From positions 423,793 through 487,792 of the forward strand of contig CAJNDS010002089.1 of the NCBI GenBank assembly GCA_905221605.1: a stretch of DNA of 64,000 bases, in the 5' to 3' direction. A model generated the notes under the pieces. The model searched no databases and had not been told where the DNA came from. It worked only from the letters and a program-made list of their open reading frames with translations. Within the stretch, counting starts at the first letter, position 1. Every line of letters starts with the position of its first letter. Source of the stretch: Symbiodinium natans (taxonomy: Eukaryota > Sar > Dinophyceae > Suessiales > Symbiodiniaceae). Below are positions 21,601 to 32,032 of this stretch, one piece after another. Position numbers and translations under genes: made by a program.

Positions 21601-24600
21601 CACACCTCCCCCCCCACCCCCCCCCCCCCCACACCTCCCCCCCCACACCTCCCCCCCCACACCTCCCCCCCCCCCCAAACCTCCCCCCCCCACCTCCCCC
21701 CCCCACACCTCCCCCCCCACACCTCCCCTCCCTCCCCCTCTGCCTCCCTCTCCCTCCCCCCCCTCCCCCTCCCTCCCCTCCCTCCCCCTCCCTCCCCTCT
21801 CTTCCGATGTAAACCGGCGACGAACAGAACGAGTTCCTCCCTGTTCCCCGACCAAAAACAAGGCCAACAAAACCAACAAAACATGGCACTCCCTGTGTCC
21901 TACAAGACCCTAGTCGCCTAAACATAAAACCCGAAGTCCCAAGATCTTGAGCCCCGTGCCATAATCTCTGGGATGGTCATGGCATCCCGCAACTCCTGGT
22001 AGTCGATGAAGTTGCCTTACTGGGCGCGTCTTTGCGGGGGTTTTGGGCTGTTGGCTTTAGGGGCTTTAGGCCTCTTAAGCCGGAATCCGGGTCATCCGGC
22101 GCAACCCACTCCCAAGCCTCCAAGTGAACCTGAGAAACCTTGTGCCCAGGCGCCCAGTGCGAAAAGAAATGCCACCACAGACAGCCCTACAGTAGAACCA
22201 CCAGCATGTACGGCAACCACCAAACTCAAGACCTGAACGAGTCTCTCCGCCCTCAAACACCCAAAAACCCTCGGGGCCTGGGGGGGTTCACACCAACCCG
22301 CAGATAGACACGCACTGGAAGAACAAAAAAAAAAACAGAAAACTAACACGCCACGAGAACCAGCTTTCTGCCGGGTGTCGGTCCTGCATCATGAGGCTCC
22401 TGCAACAGGCGGTAGTTCTACGTCAGTTGCAGTTAGCCTTAAGGACCTGGGTGCTTCCACCCTTTCCCTCCCAACCCTAAAGTGCACGGCCATACGTGCC
22501 AGAAGCCCCTGAAAACTTGAAAGCCGAAACATCCCGCTGGGGTGCAGGCCCTCGACCGCCTTGCTTTGTCGGCATTTGCAGGGATTTCAAGGCTTGGCGC
22601 TCGTCGTTTAGGGGGTCTAGGCAGAGGGGCCGGAAGCCGCAGACTCAAGCCCGGAAGCACTTCGGAACCCTTTAGCCCCAAACACCACCCTGTGATCGGA
22701 ACCCTCAGCCGCCATCACCCATGAAACATGGCTGCCGGAGCGCTGCTCGAAGTGCGTGCGGATCTCGCCGATGGCTTCGCGGTCCTCCAGGTTCCTCACC
22801 TCGGCACTCTCCCTAGATTCCCGATTCCCTAGATAGCACAGCCTGAAGTCTGAATCCTGAATCACTATAAGCCCGGCTGCCCTGAGCCCTGAAACCCAAA
22901 ACATTGAAACTTCCAAGGAACCCTGCACAGCCCAAGTCGCATAGGCACCATGGTCTCCTCCACTTCGAGCCTCCTCCACGGTGGCCCAAACCATCACGCC
23001 GATCCCTAAACTGATCATGGTGTAGGACCTGGCCACAGTCCCTCAAAATCGCGAGCAGTGATGCGCAGAGGACACTAGGCCCATCAATAAGCACCATTCC
23101 ACTCCGCCAGAAGTACAGAGAGGCTGTCCAACAGAGGTGCAACAAATCGCACTTGGTTGCTGAAAAAGCAAAACAGACGTCTGAGACCAACATGAGGCAA
23201 AAAGGGCAGAGAGGGAGGGAGCAGGAGGACCGAGACAGGGAGAGGGAGAGAGGAGAGAGGGACCGAGGAATCATGAACTAAGTGAAACACTAATAGTCAC
23301 TAATTGGGAGACCGGAGTGCGTGACCCAGGTGTACACCAACAGTAGCAGGCCGCCGAAGACGTCCAAGTCCAGCACCGGCCGCACGACCGAAGCAGCCCA
23401 GCCGTCGTTGGTGGAGAGCCTTGATCCGTTGGAGGACTACGCTTCCGATGACTCCGAAGGCTGCGAGTGGACGCTGGCCCAAACTGGAGTTCTAGCTGAT
23501 TTTGGCAGCACAGGGTGTAGTTTTTCACAAGACGAGAATTCCCTGAGGCGTGCCGGACAGCAACTGTTCTGTTGAGGTGTGCAGCTCCAGGCTTCCCAGG
23601 GGTGAAAGGGTGAGGCTTTAAGCTTTACAGGGTGTTGAGGGTGGTCGGCACTGTTGTCCTTTTACTGCTGCCGTTTCAGGATTGTGTTATAGGCTGCCAC
23701 TTTTGGCATATATTTTGGGAAAGCCACCGCTGTGTTCAGGGCTTTCGTACTCACAAAAAACCTGACCGGTCAAGGTTTTAGATCGAGTGGTTCAGGGTTG
23801 TTGCAAAAGGTTCAGGGTTCTAGGCTGTAGGGTTTAAGACCAAACCTGAAACCCTTGACCTTCAACCCACAACCCCAGGCTTGAGGGCCTTGAGGGTGTA
23901 AGTTACGCTTGCTGTTCTCCATTTCAATTTTCGGGTGTCCTCGGTTCTGCTGCTCGGGCCGCGCCCTCTGCCAATAGCTGACTGGCGACTGTGCAGCATG
24001 TTCGGGCTTAGGGTTCGGGCCGATTCGCGACAAGTCTGTGCTCCTGTGCTTCGAGTCGGACGCTCCTAAACCCCCCTCACCCCTCTGCCCCCAAACCCCC
24101 GCAAGAAACAACTTTGGTTGAGCGTTCCATCAGGAGTTCGTGGCGTAGTCACCTTGTTGTATGGGTGTTGACTGTCGAGGGTGCTGCGTGGGTTCACGGG
24201 CTGCAGATGAAATAAATGATCGGGCAAATTGGCTTTAGGAGCTGCTAGTTATCTGCACGTTTTCTGCACTTTAGTTATCTTTGTGCCCCCAGTTTGCCCT
24301 TAAAACGACCTGCACCCCCCTCGGTGGATGCATGTGATGTCCAACTCTAGTTGCGGCCTAACTTACAACCGACTGAATCGAAACTAGTGCTTTCGGCTGG
24401 AGATAAGAACGAAGTAGTTGCTTCTGAATGCACACCCTAACTTTAAACCCTAGCTTTCACTGAGCTCAAGCCCTCCCAGCACTTCGAGCTGGGCTGCTGA
24501 AACATGGTGAAGGCTGCCTTCAGAGACTGGCCCCAGTACTCATCCACGGTGTCCGCGTCTAGGACATCCTTGGGAGGGAGCCACCCAGCGCTCCCCGCTC

Positions 24601-26770
24601 CTCTCAATGCCCCGAGATCCCGTTTGCAAAAGAAGCTTTAGGGTTCAGGGTTCAGGGTTTAGGGTTAGGGTAACACCCTCAACAGCCTAATGCCCTAAGC
24701 GCGCAGCCCCCCGAAAAGCTGACGAGCGGCCAGGGTCCCGTTGCTGGTCAAGATCCCTCGTGCCCAGGCTCCCGCAGACCAGTAGACGACACCCATCACG
24801 CCGGCCAAGTACAGCAGGGCCTTCTCTTTCAGATTTCGGGATGGCTCTCTACGGGCTTAGACCCCAAAGCTGCTATTTAAACTCCCGAGCTTGTGCCTTT
24901 GTGCCCTTTACAGCACCCTCCGAGCCTTCAAAGAACAAACCCAAAGCAGTCAGGTTCAGAAGCCTTACAAAGCCAGTAAGTCTCAGTAAGATCAAAAATC
25001 AGTACTTGCTCATCCGGGCCTTCGAGGACCGGATCATGCTGTCCAGTACCAGGGAGAGCTCCTCTTGCAAGGCTTTCGGACATCTCTAACGGGCCTATCT
25101 GCGTTAGTGGTTCTGAGGCAACACCGACCAGTCCTTTGCGCTGCAAAGCCCTGCTAATACGCAGAGAACCGCACCGGTGCAACACATCCGAAACACTGGC
25201 ACCCTGCCCCCAGAAATCAAGTGGAGCGACCCCAAGCCCGAAACATCGTCAAACCATGACTTCTAACAATCGCGAACCCCCGAGCCGAAGACCCCCCCAA
25301 ACCCCGTACCCTGTGCTTTGAACAGGGACTCCTTTAGCTTGGTGGAGGTGCGTGCAAACTGGTAAACTCGCAGCATCCGCCAGCCTGCCATGACATGTTT
25401 GACATGCTGAGAAAACCCCGCAGCCGACAAGCAACCCAAAACCTCAAAGCTGAACCCTCAGAAAGGGGCTTGATGGGGTTTGGCTTCAAAACAACCAAAA
25501 GGGCTCGCCGCCCCGGGCCCTCTTCCCTGTAAAGGTCCGACTTCTCACAAAGAGCCCCCCAAAACTGCCGTCGGCAGGGCTCCGGAGGCCGGAGAAGCGC
25601 CAGAGCCATCCCGGCTCCGTGAAGAGCAGCACGTCCAGGGCGGCACACGAGACCTCTCTCTGGGTTTCGGAGCCTCTGTCTATCTGTCTTGGTGTGTGTG
25701 TGTGGGTGTGGGTGTCTCGAAGCGCGTGTGAAATCCGAGAGGGCTTCCACCTGACAAACCGCTCAGGCTCAGAGCTGTGGGCTTGGGAACTGAAGTGGCT
25801 TAGAGATTCCGATGCCCATACACAGCCCGCAAGCTTCGAAAGGCAAAGCGGGGAGCTTCGGCTTCGGGCAGCTTTACGGAAGCATGAGGTATGTGTGATG
25901 TTATGTGGAGCTCTACAAGGGGTCTTCAGAGGATTTTGCAGCAGTCTGCCAAAGATGCCGGAAACAGAAGGAGCGCGCACGTGAACCGTTGAGCTCGTGG
26001 AGAATCACCAGCAGGGGACCCTTGAACAGAATACCAGAGACCCCCCGCAACCCGAAACCCTGAATAAAAGCCTTTTGAGGAGCGTTTCGTTTCTCCAAGC
26101 GGCGAAGATCATCTCGCAAAGGTTTCGCAGGCTGAGGAAGTCCGTCCCAGCGCCCAGAATCCGGATACTGAACTCCAGGCCGCACCATATCCTCCAGCTG
26201 AGTGAGCGCGCCCCCAGAACCCTCGAACTGTCTCCCTTTAAAAGCCCCCAAAGTCGCCCTCGATGAGACACCAAGTCCCTGAGCTCAGTGCAGTCTGACC
26301 GTGGTCTTGCAGTATCTTGCAGCGTTGCTGCCGTCAATCTAAAGACCTGAAAACCTAGAGTCTAGCTGCGGCGCCACAAGTAGCCGCTCCATGCAGCAGA
26401 GGCTCAGGAAGCCGACACGGCACCAGAAGAAAGGCTCCTCAACCGGGTTTAGTGCCGGGGTCGGGCCTGCTATGCCTCATCCCAAACCTACGACCAGACC
26501 CCAAGCTCCTTGAGCCCCGCATTGTCGCCAAAGTCCACCTCCACTCCAATGTAGACCTGATCCACCAGCATGGTGGGCTTCAAGAGAACATCTCATGTCA
26601 GGCCCGGGTAATCCCCCCCTCGGGCAACCTCAGCGCAAAGCCTGTATTCCCAGGATCCCTGAGCACCCTAACTCTCTGAACCCCCACAAAAAGGTCCGAG
26701 CACCAGGTTGCAGAACACCACCAGATCACAGAGGAGGGCGAAGACCATGTCACTTTGGATGCGGTGAAAC
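18633..26770 (-). CDS. Voltage-gated cation channel with C-terminal EF-hand-like region, at least 16 short exons
   Basis: Exons of 41-103 bp assembled by eye on the minus strand; most adjacent pairs join in phase. Order: S1 (26704-26770, 26500-26556), S2 (about 26090-26190), S3 (25581-25655), S4 with R-xx-R-xx-Q-xx-R-xxx-K (25310-25384), S4-S5 linker (25020-25072), S5 (24724-24820), pore helix (24498-24600), filter STNDGW plus S6 start (23321-23419), S6 end GVMVWATVEEA (22947-23028), linker (22736-22799), EF-hand-like (21960-22015), candidate helix (20377-20423), EF-like SGRITLDEL (20006-20048), then 19262-19308, 18987-19058, 18762-18825 and a stop-bearing exon 18633-18673. T-N-D-G-W occupies the position of T-x-E/D-x-W in sodium and calcium channels. 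About half the donors are GC. The N-terminus upstream of 26770, and part of the EF region (20050-21960), are unresolved. One six-helix domain is visible; whether more exist upstream is open. Confidence 0.8.
18762..18825 (-). CDS. Channel gene exon (VFLRKSGHINHYKESRM)
   Basis: Acceptor GTCCTCAG, donor ACGG|GTTGAG; 21 codons plus one base, phase-compatible with both neighbours. Confidence 0.7.
18987..19058 (-). CDS. Channel gene exon (IRSKLRLGIDELTRASIEDE)
   Basis: Acceptor CACCTGTGCAG, donor CAA|GTTCCC; exactly 24 codons. It joins ...ELTQ to VFLRKSG without a gap. Confidence 0.7.
19262..19308 (-). CDS. Channel gene exon (AKVTRTDIVAVTLEE)
   Basis: Acceptor GTCTGCAG, donor GAG|GTTTGG. The leading two bases AT complete a codon from the EF-hand exon (Tyr if that exon uses a GA donor, His if it uses GC). 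Confidence 0.6.
20006..20048 (-). CDS. Channel gene exon with EF-hand-like SGRITLDEL
   Basis: Acceptor GAGCCCAG, then VMQSGRITLDELMDR. S-G-x-I-x-x-x-E matches positions 5-12 of an EF-hand loop. The 3' boundary is either GC (C|GC) or GA (T|GA). Confidence 0.65.
20377..20423 (-). CDS. Candidate channel gene exon (NAAVQDHLLQMLSFY)
   Basis: Phase fits the preceding EF exon; donor TACAG|GTCTAA. The same frame stays open to about 20311 (GDLEMFGSVQSIV), so the exon may be longer or split. Confidence 0.4.
20917..21003 (+). repeat. GAC/GGC triplet run, possibly acidic coding
   Basis: Starting at CATGACGATG the plus strand reads a D/G, then E/D, then Y/E-rich peptide to TAG. It may be a simple repeat inside the channel intron. 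Confidence 0.4.
21280..21800. repeat. 520-bp pure C-rich tract, CCTCCCCCCCACA units
   Basis: Almost only C and T with regular ACA punctuation (21410-21725 has about 13-bp units). It is inside an intron of the minus-strand channel gene, so the transcript would carry the G-rich complement. Confidence 0.9.
21960..22015 (-). CDS. Channel gene exon with EF-hand-like NFIDYQELRDAM
   Basis: Joined to the previous exon it reads RSGNFIDYQELRDAMTIPE. The loop is close to an EF-hand but one residue off the usual spacing, so calcium binding is uncertain. GC donor at ATG|GCACGG. Confidence 0.65.
22736..22799 (-). CDS. Channel gene exon (VRNLEDREAIGEIRTHFEQR)
   Basis: Acceptor TGCCGAG, GC donor TCCG|GCAGCC; 21 codons plus one base that completes Gly with the EF-hand exon. 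Confidence 0.65.
22947..23028 (-). CDS. Channel gene exon, distal S6 (LGIGVMVWATVEEARSGGDH)
   Basis: Acceptor TGGCCAG; 27 codons. The N-x-x-x-G-V-x-V-E-x-A style end of S6 is typical for voltage-gated cation channels. GC donor GGT|GCCTAT. Confidence 0.75.
23321..23419 (-). CDS. Channel gene exon, selectivity filter and proximal S6
   Basis: Starts with the G that completes Gln of FTMFQ, then LSTNDGWAASVVRPV and the hydrophobic S6 start VFGGLLLLVYTWV. GC donor AC|GCACTC. 99 bp, exact phase on both sides. Confidence 0.8.
24498..24600 (-). CDS. Channel gene exon, pore turret and pore helix (EYWGQSLKAAFTMF)
   Basis: Acceptor GCATTGAGAG, GC donor TTTCA|GCAGCC; 103 bp = 2+33x3+2, matching both neighbours. 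Confidence 0.8.
24724..24820 (-). CDS. Channel gene exon, S5 (ALLYLAGVMGVVYWSAGAWA)
   Basis: Acceptor AGAGAAG, GT donor GCTC|GTCAGC; 32 codons plus one base. Confidence 0.78.
25020..25072 (-). CDS. Channel gene exon, S4-S5 linker (LQEELSLVLDSMIRSSK)
   Basis: Acceptor CCGAAAG, GC donor TCGAAG|GCCCGG; 2 bases plus 17 codons. Spliced, it gives ...SMIRSSK-ALLYLAG, the usual linker-to-S5 junction. Confidence 0.75.
25310..25384 (-). CDS. Channel gene exon, S4 voltage sensor (WRMLRVYQFARTSTKLK)
   Basis: Acceptor CATGGCAG, GT donor CAGG|GTACGG. Positive residues recur every third position (Arg, Arg, Gln, Arg) followed by Lys. Confidence 0.75.
25581..25655 (-). CDS. Channel gene exon, S3 (ALDVLLFTEPGWLWRF)
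   Basis: 3' end fixed by GC donor CGGA|GCCCTG, whose leftover A completes Ser before the S4 exon. The start is uncertain within 25653-25659. Confidence 0.6.
26090..26190 (-). CDS. Channel gene exon, S2 region (IWCGLEFSIRILGAGTDFL)
   Basis: LE-x-x-IRI-x-x-x-G resembles the S2 end of voltage-gated channels. Both boundaries are unresolved and the phase with neighbours was not closed. Confidence 0.45.
26500..26556 (-). CDS. Channel gene exon, S1 end (VYIGVEVDFG)
   Basis: Acceptor GTGGATCAG, probable donor TTGGG|GTCTGG; 19 codons in phase with the exon above it. Confidence 0.65.
26704..26770 (-). CDS. Channel gene exon, S1 start (SDMVFALLCDLVVFCNL)
   Basis: Acceptor TTTTGCTGAG, donor CTG|GTGCTC; one base plus 22 codons. 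This is the most 5' exon I trust; earlier exons lie upstream (a candidate is near 27274-27350). Confidence 0.65.
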
Positions 26771-27273
26771 CTCAGCAAAAGCCCATGCAGGGCATGGCTT
26801 CGGGATCCCGCGATCTCGGGTCCACTCATCCATGGGCTGCTTCGTAAGTAAGGGGTTGGGAATTTCGGGTTTCATCGGGTCTCACCTATCTGGGGGTTGA
26901 GTTCTCGCACAGAAATACCAAGTACAAGATGTACCTCAAGCCCTTCAGAAAGCCCTGAACTAGATGCCCTGGGAGGTGTCAGGCCTGTGCCAAAGTGGGG
27001 GGTACGAAGGTGGGAGGTCTAACGAGCCGAAGAGGCAGGGGAATGCCAGGCATGGCTCGACTGCGTGAGGCGGGCCAGTGCCCCCCCGTGCGGCAGCCGC
27101 ACAAGCAAGTCTTGAAGTTAGTGGTAGTCTATGGTAGTCTTGGGTGCTTGGTGTTTGAGTTTGGCTTGAAGACCAACCTTGCGACAGCGCACGACAATTG
27201 CGAGCCTGTTTGACTGCTTGCTTGCGACTGCTGATGGCATAGACCCTGCAGATGTGTGTTTGGTGCCCCATGA

Positions 27274-27350
27274 AGGGCTTTTGTTCCACCACCGTCGGCT
27301 GTCTCAGCATCTTGGTCAATGAACTTCTGCATGTGCCTCGTGTCGTGGTA
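27274..27350 (-). CDS. Candidate upstream exon (YHDTRHMQKFIDQDAETAD)
   Basis: Open, non-repetitive frame between an AG (GGGCAAG) and a GT donor (GACG|GTGGTG). Its phase does not match the S1 exon directly, so at least one exon would be missing between them. Confidence 0.3.
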
Positions 27351-27409
27351 CTCTTGCCCTCTCGGGCCACAAAGCTTCAGAGAACCATGAGCGCCCTAAA
27401 CGGTCGACG

Positions 27410-27815
27410 GAATTTTCGGAAACCAGAACGGTTGAATCAGAAACCAGAACGGTTGAATCAGAAACCAGACCTGAATCAGAAACCGAAACGGGAAAATCAG
27501 AAACCAAGCTTGAATCAGAAACCAGGGCGGCTGAATCAGAAACCCAGACGGCTGAATCAGAAACTGAAAACGGGAAATTCGGAAACCAGGAAACGGATGT
27601 TTCAGAAACTAGCGAAAGGCTGATTCGGAAACCGGCAAACGGCTGATTCGGAAACTGGCAAACGGCTGATTCGGAAACTGGTGAACGGCTGATTCGGAAA
27701 CTGGCAAACGGCTGATTCGGAAACTGGTGAACGGCTGATTCGGAAACTGGCAAACATCTGATTCGGAAACTGGTGAACGCCTGATTCGGAAACTGGTGAA
27801 CGGCCGATTTGGAAA
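27410..27815. repeat. Minisatellites with TCAGAAACC and ATTCGGAAAC cores
   Basis: 27420-27600: 14-21 bp units TGAATCAGAAACCAG. 27610-27815: 24-bp units CTGATTCGGAAACTGG followed by caaacgg or tgaacgg, about 9 copies. Confidence 0.85.
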
Positions 27816-28077
27816 CCGGAGGGTTTAGGGTTCAGGGGGTTGGGTGTAGGGTTTAGGGTCCAGGGTTTAAGGTTTAGGCTTTAGGGTTAAGGGTTCAGGG
27901 TTCAGGGTTTAGGGTTTAGGGTTTAAGGTTCAGGGTTTAAGGTTAGGTCTCAGGGCTCTTGCAACTTCAGCAACCGGGAAATCAAACCTAAGCTTTTTAC
28001 GGGTCCAAGAGCCGCGGCGGCCCGCGAAGGGGTTTAGGGTTTATGGTTCAGGGTTTTTAGGGGCGCGTGACCCCCCA

Positions 28078-28403
28078 CCGCGTTTGCGAAAGGCAGTTTC
28101 TGACATGGCTGGCCGCCTGCACGCGACTGCCCCCCACCCCCCCCCACCCCGTTTCTGAAAAGCAGTTTCTGACATGGGCTGGCCGCCTGCACCCCCACCC
28201 CCCCCCACCCCCGTTTCTGAAAAGCAGTTTCTGACATGGCTGCCGCCTGCACCCCCACCCCCCCCCACCCGTTTTAAAGGCAGTTTCTGACATGGCTGGC
28301 CGCCTGCACGCGACTGCCCCCCACCCCCCCCCCACCCCGTTTCTGAAAAGCAGCCGGTTTCCGTCCCCCCGTTCGGAAAAAGCATTTTCTGACATGGGCG
28401 GCG

Positions 28404-28439
<36 letters not shown>

Positions 28440-28460
28440 ACCCCCCCCCCACCCGGTTTC
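28078..28460. repeat. About 65-75-bp tandem repeat with poly-C
   Basis: Four to five copies of GTTTCTGAAAAGCAGTTTC, TGACATGGCTGGCCGCCTGC and a C-rich run. Confidence 0.85.
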
Positions 28461-28790
28461 TGAAAAAGCAGTTTCTGATTCGCGTGGGTTTCAGACGCGC
28501 AGTTTCTGACTCGCAGTTTATGATTCGCGTGGGTTTCTGATGCGCATGTTTGCAGTTTCTGATTCGCGGTGGTTTCTGATGCGCAGTTTCTGATTCGTGC
28601 TGGTTTCTGATGCGCAGTTTCTGATGCGCGGTGGTTTCTGATGCGCAGTTGCTGATGCGCGCAGTTTCTGATGCGCAGTTGCTGATGCGCGCCAGTTTCT
28701 GATGCGGAGTGTCAGATGCGTGGCTGGTTTCTGATGCGCAGTTTCTAATGCGCAGTTTCTGATTCGCGGTCCAGTTTCTGATTTTCCTGT
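28460..28790. repeat. TTTCTGAT(G/T)CGC minisatellite
   Basis: Repeated GTTTCTGATGCGCA and GTTTCTGATTCGCG, whose core is the reverse complement of the ATCAGAAAC core at 27420-27600. Confidence 0.85.
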
Positions 28791-28799
28791 TGTTCCGCC

Positions 28800-29290
28800 C
28801 TAAACTCCTATGATCCCGAATCCCTCAAATCGCCATCCCCAGCCTTACGTCATCAAGCCTGCAACCCGACGCTACTCGTATATCAAAGCGGGCTAAGGGG
28901 TCGAGGGTTCCACATCTCTCGGGTTTGAAGGCACAAGACAACCCCCTAGCGATGCTGGCATGAGCATTGCTAAGCGCTAGCCGCTAGCTGGGCCACGGGC
29001 GACAGAGCCGTGATCTGTGCCTCCACAAAAAAATGCTTCACGTTCGAGGGAAACCCTCAACCCGAACAACCCAAACATCAAACCGCTGAACATGCTGTGA
29101 GAAGCCCTAAACAGCCCTAAATGTTGTTGGGGCGCAAGAGAAAGTCTGTGGCAGAACTGCGGCATGCAGGCAGTGATGAACTGATTTTCAGCCGGGGCCC
29201 CTGCCATTGACATCTCGACCTCTTGGAGGAGGTGATGCAAACTGGCTCGAAGATGGTACCTCAAGAGCTTGAGACGTCCAGAAGTGAGTT

Positions 29291-29329
<39 letters not shown>

Positions 29330-32032
29330 CTAATGGGGCGCAAACGGAAAAAACAGACACTCAGACAATCAGACTGTCAGGCTCTCGTAGAGACCCCAAA
29401 CGCGGGTCTAGGTCCCTGAAGCTCTGAGTGTCTGCACCGTGGCTGAAGCACGCCAATGCAGCAAACACTCAGACACGAACATGCCGGGTTAGGACGAGTC
29501 CTTATTGTGTACATTGTGTGTCTGGCAGGACTTGTCGTCCTTCAACATGTTCAACTGAAGCGGGCGAGTCGGGGTCAAAAGACTCTCGTCCCGTACGCAT
29601 CCAACTACAGCGTAACGAGATAGAGAGAGAGAGGGAGGGAGAGAGAGTGTGTGAGAGAGAGAAAGCGCGCCAGAGACAGAGAGGGAGTCCGGCTAAGGGG
29701 GCACATGTACGCACATGGCCGGCTAAATCGCAGCTTATGTTCTTCAAACTAGGCCAGGGCACATTCCAGCGTCACCAGCAATGTTTGCCAGCCGACGATA
29801 GTGCGTCACCTCTTCTTGCGCTACTACAGTCAGCGTCACTGACCACTGCGGGTGAGAGATGCCGCTACCTCTTCACACTTGGTAATCCCAGTGCTAGCTG
29901 CTTTGCCTGACCGGACGCACCGTTGCTGCGGTTTCCTCGACGACACAAACCAACCAACACATGCTGCAAGGTCGCCATTGACAGGAAGGTGATGAAGTTG
30001 TCGAGATGCCTCGGAGTTAACAGTATGAATCAGTATCTTCGTGACTGCTCATGACTCTTACCTACGTGTGTGGGAATTGCACAGCTTCGCAGTCTAGCAC
30101 CAAATCATCATAATCATGTGGGGTAGACCCAAAGCGCGGCCACGTGGCTTCTACGATCCACTCAACGCAATACATGGTTCAACTTTCAACCTTGTTTTGA
30201 CAGATCCCAAAGGAACTGAGCGTCGGACTTGTAGAGGTCCAGATAACACTGCTGCACCTGAGATACAGGCACGTAAGTGGTGAGAGATCAGAAGTAAAAT
30301 CGTGACGATCAGCCCCACACACACAGCGGTCAACTGGCTATTAGCAGACAGCCACAGCAAATCCGGCGAAAGTCAGAAGATTGACAAATATGGAATGACG
30401 GGTGATGGATTGAAGATATTGAAGCGATTATGATGACGACGATGATGGGTTTGCTTGTCCACTGCCGGAAATCGACAAGATGATCAAGACGATCCTCCCT
30501 CGAAAAGGAATCGTCAAACTCCGAGCTCATCACGCGGCGTGGCGACTACCATGTGACTGCAAGCCACATGGTAAGGATGCCTAAGGTGCCTTCAGGGCAC
30601 CTGTCCCATGGGCTCCAGCAGGATGGCACGCTCGGGCGGCGTGAATCAAGCCCGAGATCCAGCAGTCTCGCAATCGGCGCTTTAGTCCATCAAGAGCATG
30701 GTCCCCAGTGCGGGCATGACGTGAGCAAATCGAGAAGGCCGGCTTAGTCCTAGCCGGGACCGAGAAAAGCATCGGTGCAGATTGACGACAGTTGAGTGGC
30801 CAGCTTAGAAAAGGCTGAAGAATGAAATTTGCCATTTTCGCGTTTTTTCTGGGATTTGTTTTGGGTTATTTCGCGGTGCTACTACAGGTGCTCTGCACTT
30901 GGGCGGCGTTTGGCATTCAAGCCACGTGGATGAGGTTGAGAGTTCACATCTGGGTCGAGTGAATCCATCCCAGGCTACAGGCCGCCACAGGCCCAAAGGC
31001 CCAAGAATTCGGAAGAGCCGGAAGAGCTTGGGCCGCACTTCGAATGTAAGGAAAACCTGGACAACCTGGAAAACCTCCACTCTTTCTCCGCCGATGCAGC
31101 CATGTCCAAGCATTGCCTTGTCGAAGCAGCTTTGACACGAAAAGCAGAAGCCGATCCTACCATCACGTAATGATCGTGATGGTGATGACGATGACGATGA
31201 TGACGCTGATGACAGCGTGAGAAATGAGATTTCTAAGGAAGTGGTTGCTACTTCTCGCACTTAGGCACTGCTGCGGCTGTGATCACAATTTTCCCCTCAT
31301 TCTTGTCTTTAAAATTGCCTTATCTTCTTGATTCTTCATTTGCAGGCCTTTCTCCCGCCTTCCCCCCCTTTATTCGTATGACCAGTTTATGTTGTGAATT
31401 CTGCCCTTAGAATCCGCAGGTTGCTGCGTGGACTTCAGGTTGTAGGTGCGAGGTAAGAGCAGCAACAGCAACAGCGGGGTGCCACGTAGCCTAGCTCAAG
31501 GGGTAGTTGGTCATTTTGAATAGCAGCCACAACGTGTCAATGGACTCGCCACTAGTGTTGGCTTCGCCAGTATCAGTGTCAGTTGGGCGCTAAGCAGCTT
31601 TTTGTTCGTTCCACAGTCCATGGATGAAACTCGGGCCCTAAGTTGCCCAAAGCCCAACAAGGCCTCACGAAAGCAGGACGGCCGAAAAAGCTCGTGGATG
31701 CCACTGGCCTGGAGCGTCTAGTGGCAGAGCTGCGCCAAGAGTTTGCAGACCGACGAGATATACAAGTAGGATGAGAGACCTAGTTACCAAGTCTAGTTGC
31801 AGCTGCCCTCGTCTATCACACCCTTCTGTGTCTGAGATGCAAGAGGGGATTAGTTTAGCTGCAAACTTGACGTGACACCCTGCCTCGGGGAGGGCAGAGG
31901 ACTGGTCCACCAGGGCCTCATCCCAGGCATGCCGGAACCTGTGTTTGGCTTCTGTTGGGCTTTGTAGGGTCCGTGCTTTGAGGGCTCCGGGGTTAGGTTC
32001 TACATGGTCGGCACATCATCATTCTGCGATAC
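28800..32032. other. Mostly non-coding; scattered weak frames
   Basis: A 151-codon minus frame at 30805-31260 and a 160-codon plus frame at 29428-29910 exist, but neither resembles a protein I know and both contain simple sequence (GAT run at 31165-31215; GA run at 29620-29690). Confidence 0.4.
29286..29326. repeat. (GA)n microsatellite
   Basis: About 19 GA units. A related impure run is at 29620-29690. Confidence 0.9.

Noticed and set aside
21003-21925. Pro-, Gly- and Arg-rich frames of 150-290 codons
   Set aside because: Produced by the C-rich tract; no conserved protein pattern and all frames are equally open.
26900-26960. Possible extra membrane exon (GFLKGLRYILYL) upstream of S1
   Set aside because: Phase does not join to the S1 exon under any donor I could see.
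29428-29910. 160-codon plus-strand frame
   Set aside because: Contains a GA-repeat-derived Arg/Glu stretch and no recognisable motif.
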